DNA of 15,256 bases from Gammaproteobacteria bacterium (GCA_020444775.1 JAGRHX010000138.1:1-15256); one strand, 5' to 3'; counted from the stretch's first letter, positions 6,510 through 14,091 are shown. Notes: a model not told the origin generated them from the sequence alone. Translations and numbers: made by a program.

Positions 6510-7895
6510 GTGAACCGCACGCTCGAGCTGTTCCTGAAGGCACTGCGGCATTCCGATCTGAGGATCTCGGTGCCGGAGACGCTCGACGCCTACCGCACCG
6601 TCGATGCGATCGGCATCGAGGACCGTGCCCTGCTGCGTGATGCGCTGGCCGCATGTCTGGCCAAGTCTCGCGAGGAGACCGAGCGCTTCGACGAGACCTT
6701 CGATCGGTTCTTCTCGCTGGACTCGCAGCGCCCCTCGGTGCAGAGCTGGTCCGACGAGCAGGACGACACCGAGACCGATGGTGACACCGCCGTTGCGAGC
6801 GAGAACGACGCGGCAGATATGGAGGGCACCGGCGGCGAGCTGGTGCAGAGTGCGCTGGGGCAGATGATCCTCAGCGACGACACGCTCGGCTTTCAGGCCG
6901 ATCTGCAGCGCGCGGCGCGTGACATGGAGCTCGACCGGATGTGGCTGTTCACGCAAAAGGGCGTGTTCACCTACAGGTTGCTCACCGCCATGGGACTGCG
7001 CGATCTGGATGCCGACATCCTGCGCGCCGCCGCCGAGGACGAGGCGCTGGCCCAGGCGCTGCGTGGCGGCCGACAGAAGATGCTCGAGGCGACGCGCGAG
7101 TTCGTCGAGGCGCAGTTCGATCTGTTCGCCCGCGATGCAGGCTCGAAGCTGCACGACCAGTTCCTGGAGAAGATGCGGCTCAGCGAGATCACGCGTCGTG
7201 ACCAGGAGCGCATGCGCAACATCATCAAGCGGATGGCGAAGCGGCTGGCATCGTTGCACGCCCGCCGCATCCGCCGCACGCGTCGCGGTCTGCTGGACGT
7301 GCGCCGGACCATGCGTCGCAATCATGCCACCAGCGGAATCCCCTTCGAGCTCATCTGGCGTCGCAAGCACGTCAAGAAGCCGCGTATCATCGCGCTGTGC
7401 GATGTCAGCGGCTCGGTGGCGGCCGTCTCACAATTCCTGCTGATGTTTCTGTACAGCCTCAACGAGGTGGTCAGCGACGTGCACGCCTACGCCTTCTGCT
7501 CGGACCTTGTCGAGGTCACCGATCTGTTCGAGACCTGCTCGCTGGAAGACGCGGCGAGCGGAGTGCTGGACCGGGTGCGACTGGGCTCCACGGACTACGG
7601 GCGTGCTTTCGAGGACTTCGAGCGAATCGGGCTGGACCGGGTCGATCGCCGCACCACGGTGGTGATCCTGGGCGATGCGCGTAGCAACTATCTGGAGGCG
7701 CGTGCGGATCTGCTCGATTTGATTCGCAACCGGGCGCGACAGGTGATCTGGATGAACCCGGAGGGCCGCACGCTCTGGGGCACGGGGGATTCGGAGATGG
7801 ATCGCTACGAGGCCTACGTGGACCTCGCGCGGACCACCAACACGCTCAAGCACCTCGAGCGCATCATCGACGACCTGCTGAAGCGGGCCGTGTAG
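6510..7895 (+). CDS. VWA-domain protein, CoxE family
   Basis: A 461-residue partner of the MoxR ATPase. It starts with GTG; an AGG at 6498-6500 gives a weak ribosome binding site, and the N-terminus (NRTLELFLKALRHSDLRISVPE) matches the way CoxE-family proteins begin. A helical N-terminal half is broken by an acidic linker at about 82-107. An arginine-rich stretch follows at 229-273 (RRTRRGLLDVRRTMRRN). The VWA domain occupies about 290-455, with the metal-ion-dependent adhesion site complete: DVSGS with D298, S300 and S302, then T361 in GSTDYG and D389 in LGDAR. Such proteins bind the client while the ATPase remodels it; CoxE with CoxD matures the Mo-Cu site of CO dehydrogenase. No signal peptide or membrane segment is seen, so it acts in the cytoplasm. 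Confidence 0.92.
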   Translation: MNRTLELFLKALRHSDLRISVPETLDAYRTVDAIGIEDRALLRDALAACLAKSREETERFDETFDRFFSLDSQRPSVQSWSDEQDDTETDGDTAVASENDAADMEGTGGELVQSALGQMILSDDTLGFQADLQRAARDMELDRMWLFTQKGVFTYRLLTAMGLRDLDADILRAAAEDEALAQALRGGRQKMLEATREFVEAQFDLFARDAGSKLHDQFLEKMRLSEITRRDQERMRNIIKRMAKRLASLHARRIRRTRRGLLDVRRTMRRNHATSGIPFELIWRRKHVKKPRIIALCDVSGSVAAVSQFLLMFLYSLNEVVSDVHAYAFCSDLVEVTDLFETCSLEDAASGVLDRVRLGSTDYGRAFEDFERIGLDRVDRRTTVVILGDARSNYLEARADLLDLIRNRARQVIWMNPEGRTLWGTGDSEMDRYEAYVDLARTTNTLKHLERIIDDLLKRAV

Positions 7896-7947
7896 CGGCC
7901 AGCAGCGGAGCCGTGATGGGCGAGTGACCGGGGTGGGCGCATGGCGC

Positions 7948-8640
7948 TCATTGTGGCCGGCGACCTCGGTAGCGCTTGTACAGCACCGGCAGCAGCGACA
8001 ACAGGCCCAGACCGACCAGCGCCGCGATGATCTCCGGGGTGAACACCGCGGACACGCTGAAGCTCTCGTTCCTGTCGAACACCGCGCCCAGACCCGCGCC
8101 AGTGAAGGTGAAGACCAGGACCCCGGGTATGATGCCGACGGCGGTCGCGATCACATATGTCCACAGACGCACGCCGAGAAAGGCCGGCACCAGGTTGACG
8201 ACGAAGAACGGGAACAGCGGAATCAGCCGCAGCATCAGAAGATAGCTCATCGCATCGCGCTGGAAGCCAATTTCCATGCGTGCCAGCCATGGACCGGCGC
8301 GCTGTCTGAGCAGATCGCCGAGCGAGGATCGGGCAATCAGGAACACGCCGGTCGCGCCCAGGGTGGCGCCGAGCACCACGTACAGCCCAGCCAGCCAGCC
8401 GCCGAACAGAAAGCCGCCAGCGACGCTCAAGATCGCGCCACCCGGCAGGGACAGGGCCGTGGCGAGAGCATAGGTTGCCACGTAGATGAGCCCCGCGACG
8501 GCCGCGTGGCGGCTGACGAAGTCGCTCAGCAGCTGGCGATTGTCGCGCAGCGCATCGAAGCTGAGCAGGCGCTGCAGGTCGAAGGACCAGGCAAGCAGGA
8601 TGGCCAGGACGAGCAACAGCAGGGGCCAGAGCTTTTTCAT
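7948..8640 (-). CDS. TVP38/TMEM64 family inner-membrane protein (VTT domain)
   Basis: A 230-residue integral membrane protein of the TVP38/TMEM64 (SNARE-associated, DedA-related) family. Hydrophobic segments lie at about 4-20, 47-65, 68-102, 132-153, 158-182 and 203-221. The family core is visible as LPGGAILSVAGGFLFGG (65-81), then the re-entrant motif MLRLIPLFPFFVVN (136-149) and FLGVRLWTYVIATAVGIIPG (154-173). The C-terminal tail YKRYRGRRPQ is basic and probably cytoplasmic. The transport function of this family is not settled; DedA relatives are tied to lipid-carrier flipping and proton-coupled homeostasis. It starts 14 bases after the reductase gene stop, so the two are very probably co-transcribed. 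It converges with the VWA gene, with 52 bases between the two stops. Confidence 0.92.
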   Translation of the reverse strand: MKKLWPLLLLVLAILLAWSFDLQRLLSFDALRDNRQLLSDFVSRHAAVAGLIYVATYALATALSLPGGAILSVAGGFLFGGWLAGLYVVLGATLGATGVFLIARSSLGDLLRQRAGPWLARMEIGFQRDAMSYLLMLRLIPLFPFFVVNLVPAFLGVRLWTYVIATAVGIIPGVLVFTFTGAGLGAVFDRNESFSVSAVFTPEIIAALVGLGLLSLLPVLYKRYRGRRPQ

Positions 8641-8654
8641 GGTGACTGGCTGGA

Positions 8655-10097
8655 TCAGGCGAAATTGAGCAGGAACCGCACCAGACAGCGGGTGCGGCTG
8701 CTGAACAACCGGTCGGTGTAGTAGCTGCCAGCCACCCGCTTTCCGATCTCGGCAAGCGTGGGGTAGGCGACGATCGTGCCGGCCATGTCGCTCAGCTTCA
8801 GACCCTTCTCGAGGGCGAGCACCCAGGGCGCCAGAAGCTCACCGGCGCGGGCGCCGACGATGGTGGCACCGAGCAGGCGTCCACGCCGCCCCAGCACCAG
8901 CTTGATCTGGCCGGGTCCAGCGCGCTCGGCCCGGGCGCGATCGTTGTCCTCGAAGCTCGAGCGCAGCACGCGCACCGCGGATCCGTGTAGTTCCCGTGCC
9001 TGTGACTCGAGCAAGCCGACGTGAGCCAGCTCCGGGTCGGTATAGGTGACCCAGGGGATGACGTCGCTGCGTGCGCGTGCCGGGAGTCGGAACAAGGCGT
9101 TGCGGATGACGATCCCGGCATGATAGCCGGCCACGTGTGTGAACTGGAATCCGCCCGTCACATCGCCGATGGCGTAGACCTTCTTGTTGCTGGTTCGAAG
9201 CCGTGCGTCGACCTTGATACCGCGCCTGTCGTGTTCGATGCCGGCAGCGTCCAGGTTCAGCGCGGATACGTTTGGCGTGCGGCCCACGGCGACCAGCAGG
9301 TGGCTGCCCTGCAGCTCCAGCGTCCGGCCATCCGCGTCCTCTACTCGAACCTGCACGCCGGCGGCGCTTGGCGCCACCTCCAGCACCTTGCAGGACTCGT
9401 GCAGCGCGATCCCCTCGCTGAGCATCTTCAGTCGAACGATGTCCACGGCCTCGGGATCGTCCTTGCCGAGCATGCGCATGCCGTCCAGAACCGTGACCGC
9501 GGCGCCCAGACGGCGATGGGCCTGAGCCATCTCCATGCCGATCGGACCGGCGCCGATGATGATCAGATGCTCCGGACAGCGAGTCAGCCCGAAGAGGGTC
9601 TCGTTGGTCAGGAAGGGCGTCTGATCCAGCCCTGGTATGGGTGGCACAGCCGGCGACGAGCCGGTGGCGATGACGATGCGTCGCGCATCGATACGCGTAC
9701 CATCGGCCTCCAGGCTCCGCGGCGCGACAAACCGAGCTTCGGCTTTGATGACTTGTACGCCCAGCCCTTCGAAACGTTCCACCGAATCGTGTGGGGCAAT
9801 ACCGGCGATGACGTCCTGCACATGCGCGTGGACGGCCGCGAAATCCACCTCCACCGCAGCGGTGTCGACCCCGAATCGTCGGCTGGTGCGTGCCTGATGC
9901 GCGGCATGGCCGGCCGCGAGCAGCGCTTTGGATGGTACGCAGCCATGGTTGAGGCAGTCGCCACCCATCCGATCGCGTTCGAAGAGCACCACTCGCGCGC
10001 CCAGCTGCACCGCGCCTGCCGCGACGCTGAGGCCACCGGAGCCGGCGCCGATGACAGCGATATCCGTGCTTATCGTGCTCATTCGCATACAACCCAT
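8655..10097 (-). CDS. FAD-dependent pyridine nucleotide-disulfide oxidoreductase, mercuric-reductase-like
   Basis: A class I flavoprotein disulfide reductase of up to 480 residues. The FAD dinucleotide fold opens with GAGSGG (17-22), the redox-active pair is C48 and C53 in GGDCLNHGCVPSK, the NAD(P)H fold has GAGPIG (182-187), and the second FAD contact is YAIGDV (308-313). The dimerisation domain follows to the end. At the place of the usual catalytic His-Pro, the sequence has AYPTLAE with Y445, as in mercuric reductase; but the N-terminal metal-binding domain and the C-terminal cysteine pair of MerA are absent, so mercury reduction is not supported. Database entries of this type are often named dihydrolipoyl dehydrogenase or mercuric reductase. 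None of the ATGs at 10097, 10088 and 10082 has a good ribosome binding site; homology favours 10082 (MSTISTDIAVIG). It is followed by the TVP38 gene. Confidence 0.9.
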   Translation of the reverse strand: MGCMRMSTISTDIAVIGAGSGGLSVAAGAVQLGARVVLFERDRMGGDCLNHGCVPSKALLAAGHAAHQARTSRRFGVDTAAVEVDFAAVHAHVQDVIAGIAPHDSVERFEGLGVQVIKAEARFVAPRSLEADGTRIDARRIVIATGSSPAVPPIPGLDQTPFLTNETLFGLTRCPEHLIIIGAGPIGMEMAQAHRRLGAAVTVLDGMRMLGKDDPEAVDIVRLKMLSEGIALHESCKVLEVAPSAAGVQVRVEDADGRTLELQGSHLLVAVGRTPNVSALNLDAAGIEHDRRGIKVDARLRTSNKKVYAIGDVTGGFQFTHVAGYHAGIVIRNALFRLPARARSDVIPWVTYTDPELAHVGLLESQARELHGSAVRVLRSSFEDNDRARAERAGPGQIKLVLGRRGRLLGATIVGARAGELLAPWVLALEKGLKLSDMAGTIVAYPTLAEIGKRVAGSYYTDRLFSSRTRCLVRFLLNFA

Positions 10098-10111
10098 GGT
10101 GCAGGAGGTTG

Positions 10112-10142
10112 GCCGGCGCGGTACCGCTGGCCCGGCGCCGGC
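10112..10142 (-). terminator. Hairpin between the cupredoxin-like and reductase genes
   Basis: GCCGGCGC at 10112-10119 pairs perfectly with GCGCCGGC at 10135-10142 around a 15-base loop. The stem begins directly after the cupredoxin-like stop codon and lies 14 bases before the first possible reductase ATG. There is no T-run. It could reduce read-through or protect the upstream transcript. Confidence 0.4.
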
Positions 10143-10616
10143 TCAAGGTCTGACCCGGACGCTGTAGTCGGGCGTGGAATTGAGCGGGCAGGAATACACG
10201 TAGTCCCCCTCGGTCAGCTCGATCGCATAGTCCTTGGTTGCGCCCTTGCCCAGTCCGCCACCGGAGACGCCCGGTAGGCTCGCTCGGCCCCGCAGCCCGT
10301 TGCCACGCAGCCAGAAGCCGAGCGCGTAGGGCACGTCGCGATTGGTGACGCGGAACAGATATCGACCGGGCTTCAGCGTCAGCGTGTGCGCGGTCTGCAG
10401 ACGTCGGGCAGCGGAGTCGGCGTTGATTGACTCGCAATCGGCCTTGCGCGAGGGCTCGAAGCCGTGGTCCCTACCCTCGGGTTCCAGGAACTGACAGCCG
10501 GTCTGGGTGAGGGTGATGATGGTGGGCTCGGCCGCCAGGGCCTGTTTGCCGCCCGACGAACAGATCAGGATCGCCAGCAGCAAAGCGCCGAGGTTTCGAT
10601 AGCGGCTCGCAAACAT
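10143..10616 (-). CDS. Secreted cupredoxin-like protein of unknown function
   Basis: A 157-residue exported protein. A typical signal peptide covers residues 1-28 (basic start, hydrophobic core ALLLAILIC, cleavage after ALA before AEPT). The mature part begins with TIITLTQTGCQFLEPEGRD. It ends in a beta-rich section, LKPGRYLFRVTNRDVPYALGFWLRG (about 81-105) and LTEGDYVYSCPLNSTPDYSVRV (about 134-155), which has the strand order of a cupredoxin. The copper-binding residues seem to be lost: no histidine stands in the first ligand position, and the cysteine in YSCPLN is not followed by the His/Met set. The other cysteines (C41 and C61) may form a disulfide. GGAGAG and AAGGA lie just before the ATG. 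Its position ahead of the reductase and TVP38 genes suggests a shared periplasmic task; the function is unknown. Confidence 0.8.
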   Translation of the reverse strand: MFASRYRNLGALLLAILICSSGGKQALAAEPTIITLTQTGCQFLEPEGRDHGFEPSRKADCESINADSAARRLQTAHTLTLKPGRYLFRVTNRDVPYALGFWLRGNGLRGRASLPGVSGGGLGKGATKDYAIELTEGDYVYSCPLNSTPDYSVRVRP

Positions 10617-10769
10617 TCCTTCTCTCCAGGGACCAAGGAGCGCTGCGCAGCGATCCTGATGTGAAAGGTGGGTGGCGCGGCGGCCAGCACTGCAGGAGGC
10701 TGCGTGTCCCTACCTGCTTGTTCCGACATCGACGCACGGCCTGAGTTCCTGACCGGCGTGACCGCCTCA

Positions 10770-12323
10770 TCAGAGGTTTTCGGCAGCCACCGCCGAAGCC
10801 ACACTGATGCCGGGCAGGGCGAGCTCGATGCATGCACCGCCAAGCGCGGACCGCGACACCTCCAGCTCGCCCCGGTAATCCTCGCAGACCAGCTCGCGGG
10901 CCAGTGCCAGGCCCAGGCCTTGACCTGCGACGTTCTGGTCCAGGCGTACACCGCGACCGAGCACACCGGCGCGAGCCTCTTCCGGTATGCCCGGACCGTC
11001 ATCCTCGATTCGCAGGCGCAGAGTTCGGTGCGCCGGCGCATTTGGATCCAGATGACCGCTGATCCGAACCCGGTGATCACACCACTTGCAGGCATTGTCC
11101 AGCAGATTACCGAGCAGCTCGGTGAGATCGCCCTCGTCGCCCCGAAACGAGAGCGTGGGGTCGACATCGAGCTCCAGGGTCGGCGACTTGTCCCTGTAGA
11201 CGGTGAGCATGACCTTGCGCAGCCGTTCGCAGACACCCAGCACGCCGACCGGCCGGACCAGGACGTTGCCGCCGCTGCTGTCCGCGCGCTGGAGCTGATA
11301 CTGGACCGCTTCCTGCAGCCGCCCTACGGCGTCGTCCAGCGCTTTCAGGTCGACCGTGCTCGGCGCCGCAGAGGCGGGTCGACTACGGGCCAGGTTGATC
11401 TCACCGCTGATCACGCTCAGGGGCGTCTTCAGGCTGTGGGCCAGATTGGCCAGTGCCTGGCGCTGACGCTCGACGCGTCGCTCGTTGGCCTCGATGAGAT
11501 TGTTCAGATTGGCGACCAGTGCCCAGACCTCGGCCACCGGTGTGCCGGTCAGACGGCTACGCTCTCCGCGTTCGAGCGCCTGCAGCTCCAGGGTCAGGGT
11601 TCTGAATGGTGACAGGCTCCAGCGTACCAGCAGCCAGGGCACCAGCAGCAGGGGGAGCACCGCCAGCACCAGCCAGGGCCAGACGCTGTCCCTGAAGCGC
11701 TGTCGCTCGCCGTCGAAGAAGCGATTGCCGTCTATGAGATCGCTGCCTTCCGCGACCTGGAAGTCGAGCAGCACCGGACCGCGCGCGGTGGCCCAGCTGA
11801 GGCGCACGGTGAGCGCGTAGAAGCGTTCCATACCCGCGTCCTCGACTACCTCGAAGCGCGTTTCGCCCGGCGTGTCGGCGGTCGGCAGCAAAATCCCGGC
11901 CCTCGCCTGGGTGGCCGATTGCCAGAGCACGCTGCCGTCGGCGGCGGCGATCTGGGCGTACAGATGCTCTGCCTGCGCGGTCATTCGGAACGCTTCCAGC
12001 GGCACCTTCAGCTTGAGTCGGGATCGGGAGTCCGATTGGGCGCCTGCCTGCTCCGTCTCGTATTCGACCTCGGTGGCAAAGATCAGGTTGTCGATGTGGC
12101 CTTGCAGGCGACCCTTGACCAGTTGCATGAATGCCTGCTCCTGGGCCACCCAGAGCAACCCCAGGATCATCACGCAGGCTGCCGCCGAGGCCAGATACAG
12201 GCGCCGCGAGAGGGACTGTCCCGGACCCGGGGTGGCGGCTTCCGCAACACCCGTAGCGGCGTTCCGAGCTGCGCCGGTCGAAGCGTGCGGGTCCTGTAGT
12301 GGACGAGCGTCGTGACTGGACAC
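10770..12323 (-). CDS. PhoQ-like sensor histidine kinase
   Basis: A 517-residue inner-membrane sensor kinase. Order: a 40-residue Ala/Pro-rich N-terminus, transmembrane segment 1 (about 42-60), a periplasmic sensor domain (about 62-214), transmembrane segment 2 (about 215-234), HAMP (about 235-285), then the kinase core. The phosphorylated histidine is H296 in LANLAHSLKTPLSV. The N box is NLLDNACKWC with N410, G1 is DDGPGIP at 441-447, and G2 is GQGLGLALARE at 467-477. The SLKTPL and NACKWC forms are those of the PhoQ branch, which senses divalent cations, acid pH or cationic peptides; the signal here is unknown. The start is GTG, 11 bases after the regulator's stop, with no obvious ribosome binding site, so translation may be coupled. 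No later in-frame start would keep the first membrane segment. Confidence 0.93.
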   Translation of the reverse strand: MSSHDARPLQDPHASTGAARNAATGVAEAATPGPGQSLSRRLYLASAAACVMILGLLWVAQEQAFMQLVKGRLQGHIDNLIFATEVEYETEQAGAQSDSRSRLKLKVPLEAFRMTAQAEHLYAQIAAADGSVLWQSATQARAGILLPTADTPGETRFEVVEDAGMERFYALTVRLSWATARGPVLLDFQVAEGSDLIDGNRFFDGERQRFRDSVWPWLVLAVLPLLLVPWLLVRWSLSPFRTLTLELQALERGERSRLTGTPVAEVWALVANLNNLIEANERRVERQRQALANLAHSLKTPLSVISGEINLARSRPASAAPSTVDLKALDDAVGRLQEAVQYQLQRADSSGGNVLVRPVGVLGVCERLRKVMLTVYRDKSPTLELDVDPTLSFRGDEGDLTELLGNLLDNACKWCDHRVRISGHLDPNAPAHRTLRLRIEDDGPGIPEEARAGVLGRGVRLDQNVAGQGLGLALARELVCEDYRGELEVSRSALGGACIELALPGISVASAVAAENL

Positions 12324-12334
12324 GCGATGCGTGG

Positions 12335-13057
12335 CTAACCGCGTCCGGCGGGGCCGGCGGGCGGCGCGGCGGCGTCGGGGGCGGGCATGTCCTGACGCAT
12401 CCGGTAGCCCTCGCCACGCAGGGTCTCGATCGGATTCAGGCTGCGTGTGGGATCGAGCTTGCGGCGCAGCCTGGCGACCAGCACCTCGAGCACGTTGCTG
12501 TCGCGGTCGTCGTCGTCCGGATACAGGTGCTCACTGATTTCGCCCTTGGAGACCACCCGACCGGCGTTCAGCATCAGGTACTCGAGGACCCGGTACTCGA
12601 AGCTGGTCAGCTCGACCGGCTTCCCGTCCAGCGACAGCTGCTTGCGGCCGATGTCCATCTCCAACGGACCGAGCGTGAGCTGGTCGCTGCTCCAGCCAGA
12701 GGCGCGTCGGGCAAGAGCACGCAGACGCGCCAGCAGTTCCTCGGCGTTGTAGGGCTTGACCAGATAATCGTCGGCGCCGGCCTCCAGCCCCGCGACCTTG
12801 TCCTGCCAGCGGCCACGCGCGGTCAGCACCAGCACCGGAAACTGCCGCCGCGCGCGACGCCAGGCACTGATGAGGTCCAAGCCGGAGCCGTCGGGCAGAC
12901 CCAGATCGACGACCGCGACGTCAATTGGATGGTTCTCGCCGATGAAGCGGCCGTCAGTTGCGGTGCTCGCCGTGTCCACCACGTGGCCATCATGCTCGAG
13001 CCGCTCAGCGAGCTGACGCAGGATGTCCTGATCGTCCTCGATGACCAGTATTCGCAT
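12335..13057 (-). CDS. OmpR/PhoB-family response regulator (PhoP-like)
   Basis: A 240-residue two-component response regulator. The receiver domain (1-115) has the acidic pair D8/D9 in VIEDDQD, the phosphorylated D51 in VVDLGLPDGSG, T79 in VLTARG, and K101 in DYLVKPYNAEE. The winged-helix DNA-binding domain (about 123-220) includes LTSFEYRVLEYLM and the recognition region SNVLEVLVARLRRKLD, and ends with the wing IETLRGEGYRM. A 20-residue Ala/Pro tail follows. The ATG at 13057 is preceded by AGGAG at a good distance; codons upstream in the frame have no family similarity. It partners the PhoQ-like kinase directly downstream and follows the PepSY gene by 46 bases, so the three probably form one operon. 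Targets are not visible, but the PepSY and basic-protein genes are natural candidates. Confidence 0.95.
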   Translation of the reverse strand: MRILVIEDDQDILRQLAERLEHDGHVVDTASTATDGRFIGENHPIDVAVVDLGLPDGSGLDLISAWRRARRQFPVLVLTARGRWQDKVAGLEAGADDYLVKPYNAEELLARLRALARRASGWSSDQLTLGPLEMDIGRKQLSLDGKPVELTSFEYRVLEYLMLNAGRVVSKGEISEHLYPDDDDRDSNVLEVLVARLRRKLDPTRSLNPIETLRGEGYRMRQDMPAPDAAAPPAGPAGRG

Positions 13058-13103
13058 ATCTACAGGCTCCTGTTGCGGGCCACGCGATCGCGAGCCTGCT
13101 CGC

Positions 13104-13508
13104 CTAGCGGATCTGCCCGCTCTGCCGATCGACCCGGTAGACCACCACTCGGCCGTCTGAGTGCAGGACCTTGACCGCGTAGCTGTCACCGCTGGGCTTC
13201 ACCGACAGCACGCGGCCGCCAAAGCGGCCCTGCACGACGCTGGCCGCGGTATCCGGGCCGATGCCGCCTTGGGCCAGGCTGAGGACGCCCGCATGGCGTG
13301 GCATCGCCGTTTGTCGCCGCGCCGTGGTGTGCCGATGGTCGAGGTCGGTCACCGTCGGCACTCGCTGCGCGAAGGCGGGGACCCATGCGCCAGCGACGAG
13401 GCTGGCGATGAGCAGGGCGAGAATCCCACGGCGCCGTCGTGCCATCGGCTGGTTGCTCGCCGCTCTTGCCTGTGCCGCCGACGCTGGCTGGTTGGATGAG
13501 GAGCGCAT
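13104..13508 (-). CDS. PepSY-domain periplasmic protein
   Basis: A 134-residue exported protein. The ATG at 13508 has AGAGG five bases upstream; the later ATG at 13445 has none, so the first is chosen, giving an unusually long leader of 22 residues before the arginine-rich MARRRRGILALLIASLVAG. Cleavage is likely after AFA (residue 47). The mature part carries a PepSY domain at about 75-132, with ASVVQGRFGGRVLSVK and YAVKVLHSDGRVVVYRVDRQSG, the usual strand-helix-strand pattern. PepSY proteins are thought to bind or inhibit periplasmic partners such as proteases. Small PepSY genes often stand before OmpR-type two-component genes, where they may tune the sensor; here the regulator and kinase follow directly. 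This modulating role is inference. Confidence 0.88.
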   Translation of the reverse strand: MRSSSNQPASAAQARAASNQPMARRRRGILALLIASLVAGAWVPAFAQRVPTVTDLDHRHTTARRQTAMPRHAGVLSLAQGGIGPDTAASVVQGRFGGRVLSVKPSGDSYAVKVLHSDGRVVVYRVDRQSGQIR

Positions 13509-13577
13509 GAAGCCTCTTGCTCGGTCGTGACTCGATCGTGACGCTGGATGCCGGTTGCTGCCGTCAGATGGCGTCCG

Positions 13578-13606
13578 ATGATATCGACACCGCGTCGGCC
13601 TGTCGC
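13578..13606 (-). promoter_or_regulatory. Probable sigma70-type promoter of the PepSY/two-component operon
   Basis: On the minus strand GCGACA (13606-13601, four of six matches to TTGACA) stands 17 bases before TATCAT (13583-13578, five of six matches to TATAAT). The predicted start would leave a leader of about 60 bases before the ATG at 13508. Confidence 0.45.
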
Positions 13607-13653
13607 CGACCGCGCCAACCCGGCCGGGTGGTGGTAATGGCGGCCGCTGTGTT

Positions 13654-14091
13654 TCAGCGCCTGTAGCGAGCGCTGCCTGGGAGGACGTAGGCGAAGCCAC
13701 GTCGGTCGTAGCACTGGGTCTCGATCAGGGTCACCCAGCGACCGTGGCGTCCGCGGATCGATCTGAAGACCGGATGACAGCCTCTGGGCATGCGCCCACG
13801 GGGCCGATAGTCACGGTGGGAGCGACGGTCCCAGTGGCGTCGATGGCGATCGTGTCGACGCCGATCCTCCCAGCGAGGAGATTGAGACAGTGGCGCTCTG
13901 TCCTTGTACCGCCCCTTGTATTGATGGTGGCGGTCGCTGCCTATACCAAGCTCGATCCGAACGTCGGCGGCCGCGGTGGAAAGCGTCCCAAGACCGGCCA
14001 CCAAGGCCAGCAGGCAGACCGGGAACCAGCGGCGCATGCGCTGGCTCGACTGTGCGGCCGGCACGGCCGCGCGGGTGATGTGGTCGAACAT
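13654..14091 (-). CDS. Small, very basic secreted protein of unknown function
   Basis: A 145-residue protein whose ATG at 14091 follows GGAGGGG by about eight bases. The first 42 residues form a signal peptide with an extended start: MRRWFPVCLLALVAGLGTL is the core, and cleavage is likely after STAAA before DVRIEL. The mature protein has a central tract extremely rich in Arg and His (about residues 54-118, for example WEDRRRHDRHRRHWDRR). A more ordered C-terminus follows, with two cysteines: C105 in PRGCHPVF and C127 in ETQCYDRRGFAYVLPGS, probably a disulfide. Proteins with this CYDRRG-type end occur as uncharacterised exported proteins; no function is known to me. The His/Arg tract could bind metals or anionic envelope polymers. 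It sits between the DUF2330 gene and the PepSY/two-component operon, all on the minus strand. Confidence 0.75.
   Translation of the reverse strand: MFDHITRAAVPAAQSSQRMRRWFPVCLLALVAGLGTLSTAAADVRIELGIGSDRHHQYKGRYKDRAPLSQSPRWEDRRRHDRHRRHWDRRSHRDYRPRGRMPRGCHPVFRSIRGRHGRWVTLIETQCYDRRGFAYVLPGSARYRR

Noticed and set aside
6228..7370. A 380-residue open frame antisense to the MoxR and CoxE-like genes
   Set aside because: It is a shadow of two clear genes; the His/Leu/Gln-rich composition comes from the complementary codons.
8655..10097. True mercuric reductase (merA) and a mercury-resistance operon
   Set aside because: The N-terminal heavy-metal domain and the C-terminal cysteine pair are missing and no merR, merT or merP gene is nearby.
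9021..10277. A 418-residue open frame on the plus strand opposite the reductase
   Set aside because: It is antisense to a well-supported gene, has no recognisable motif and no ribosome binding site that stands out.
8839..10437. A 532-residue open frame on the minus strand
   Set aside because: It overlaps the FAD reductase in another frame, is rich in Arg and Gly as expected of a shadow frame in GC-rich DNA, and has no domain.
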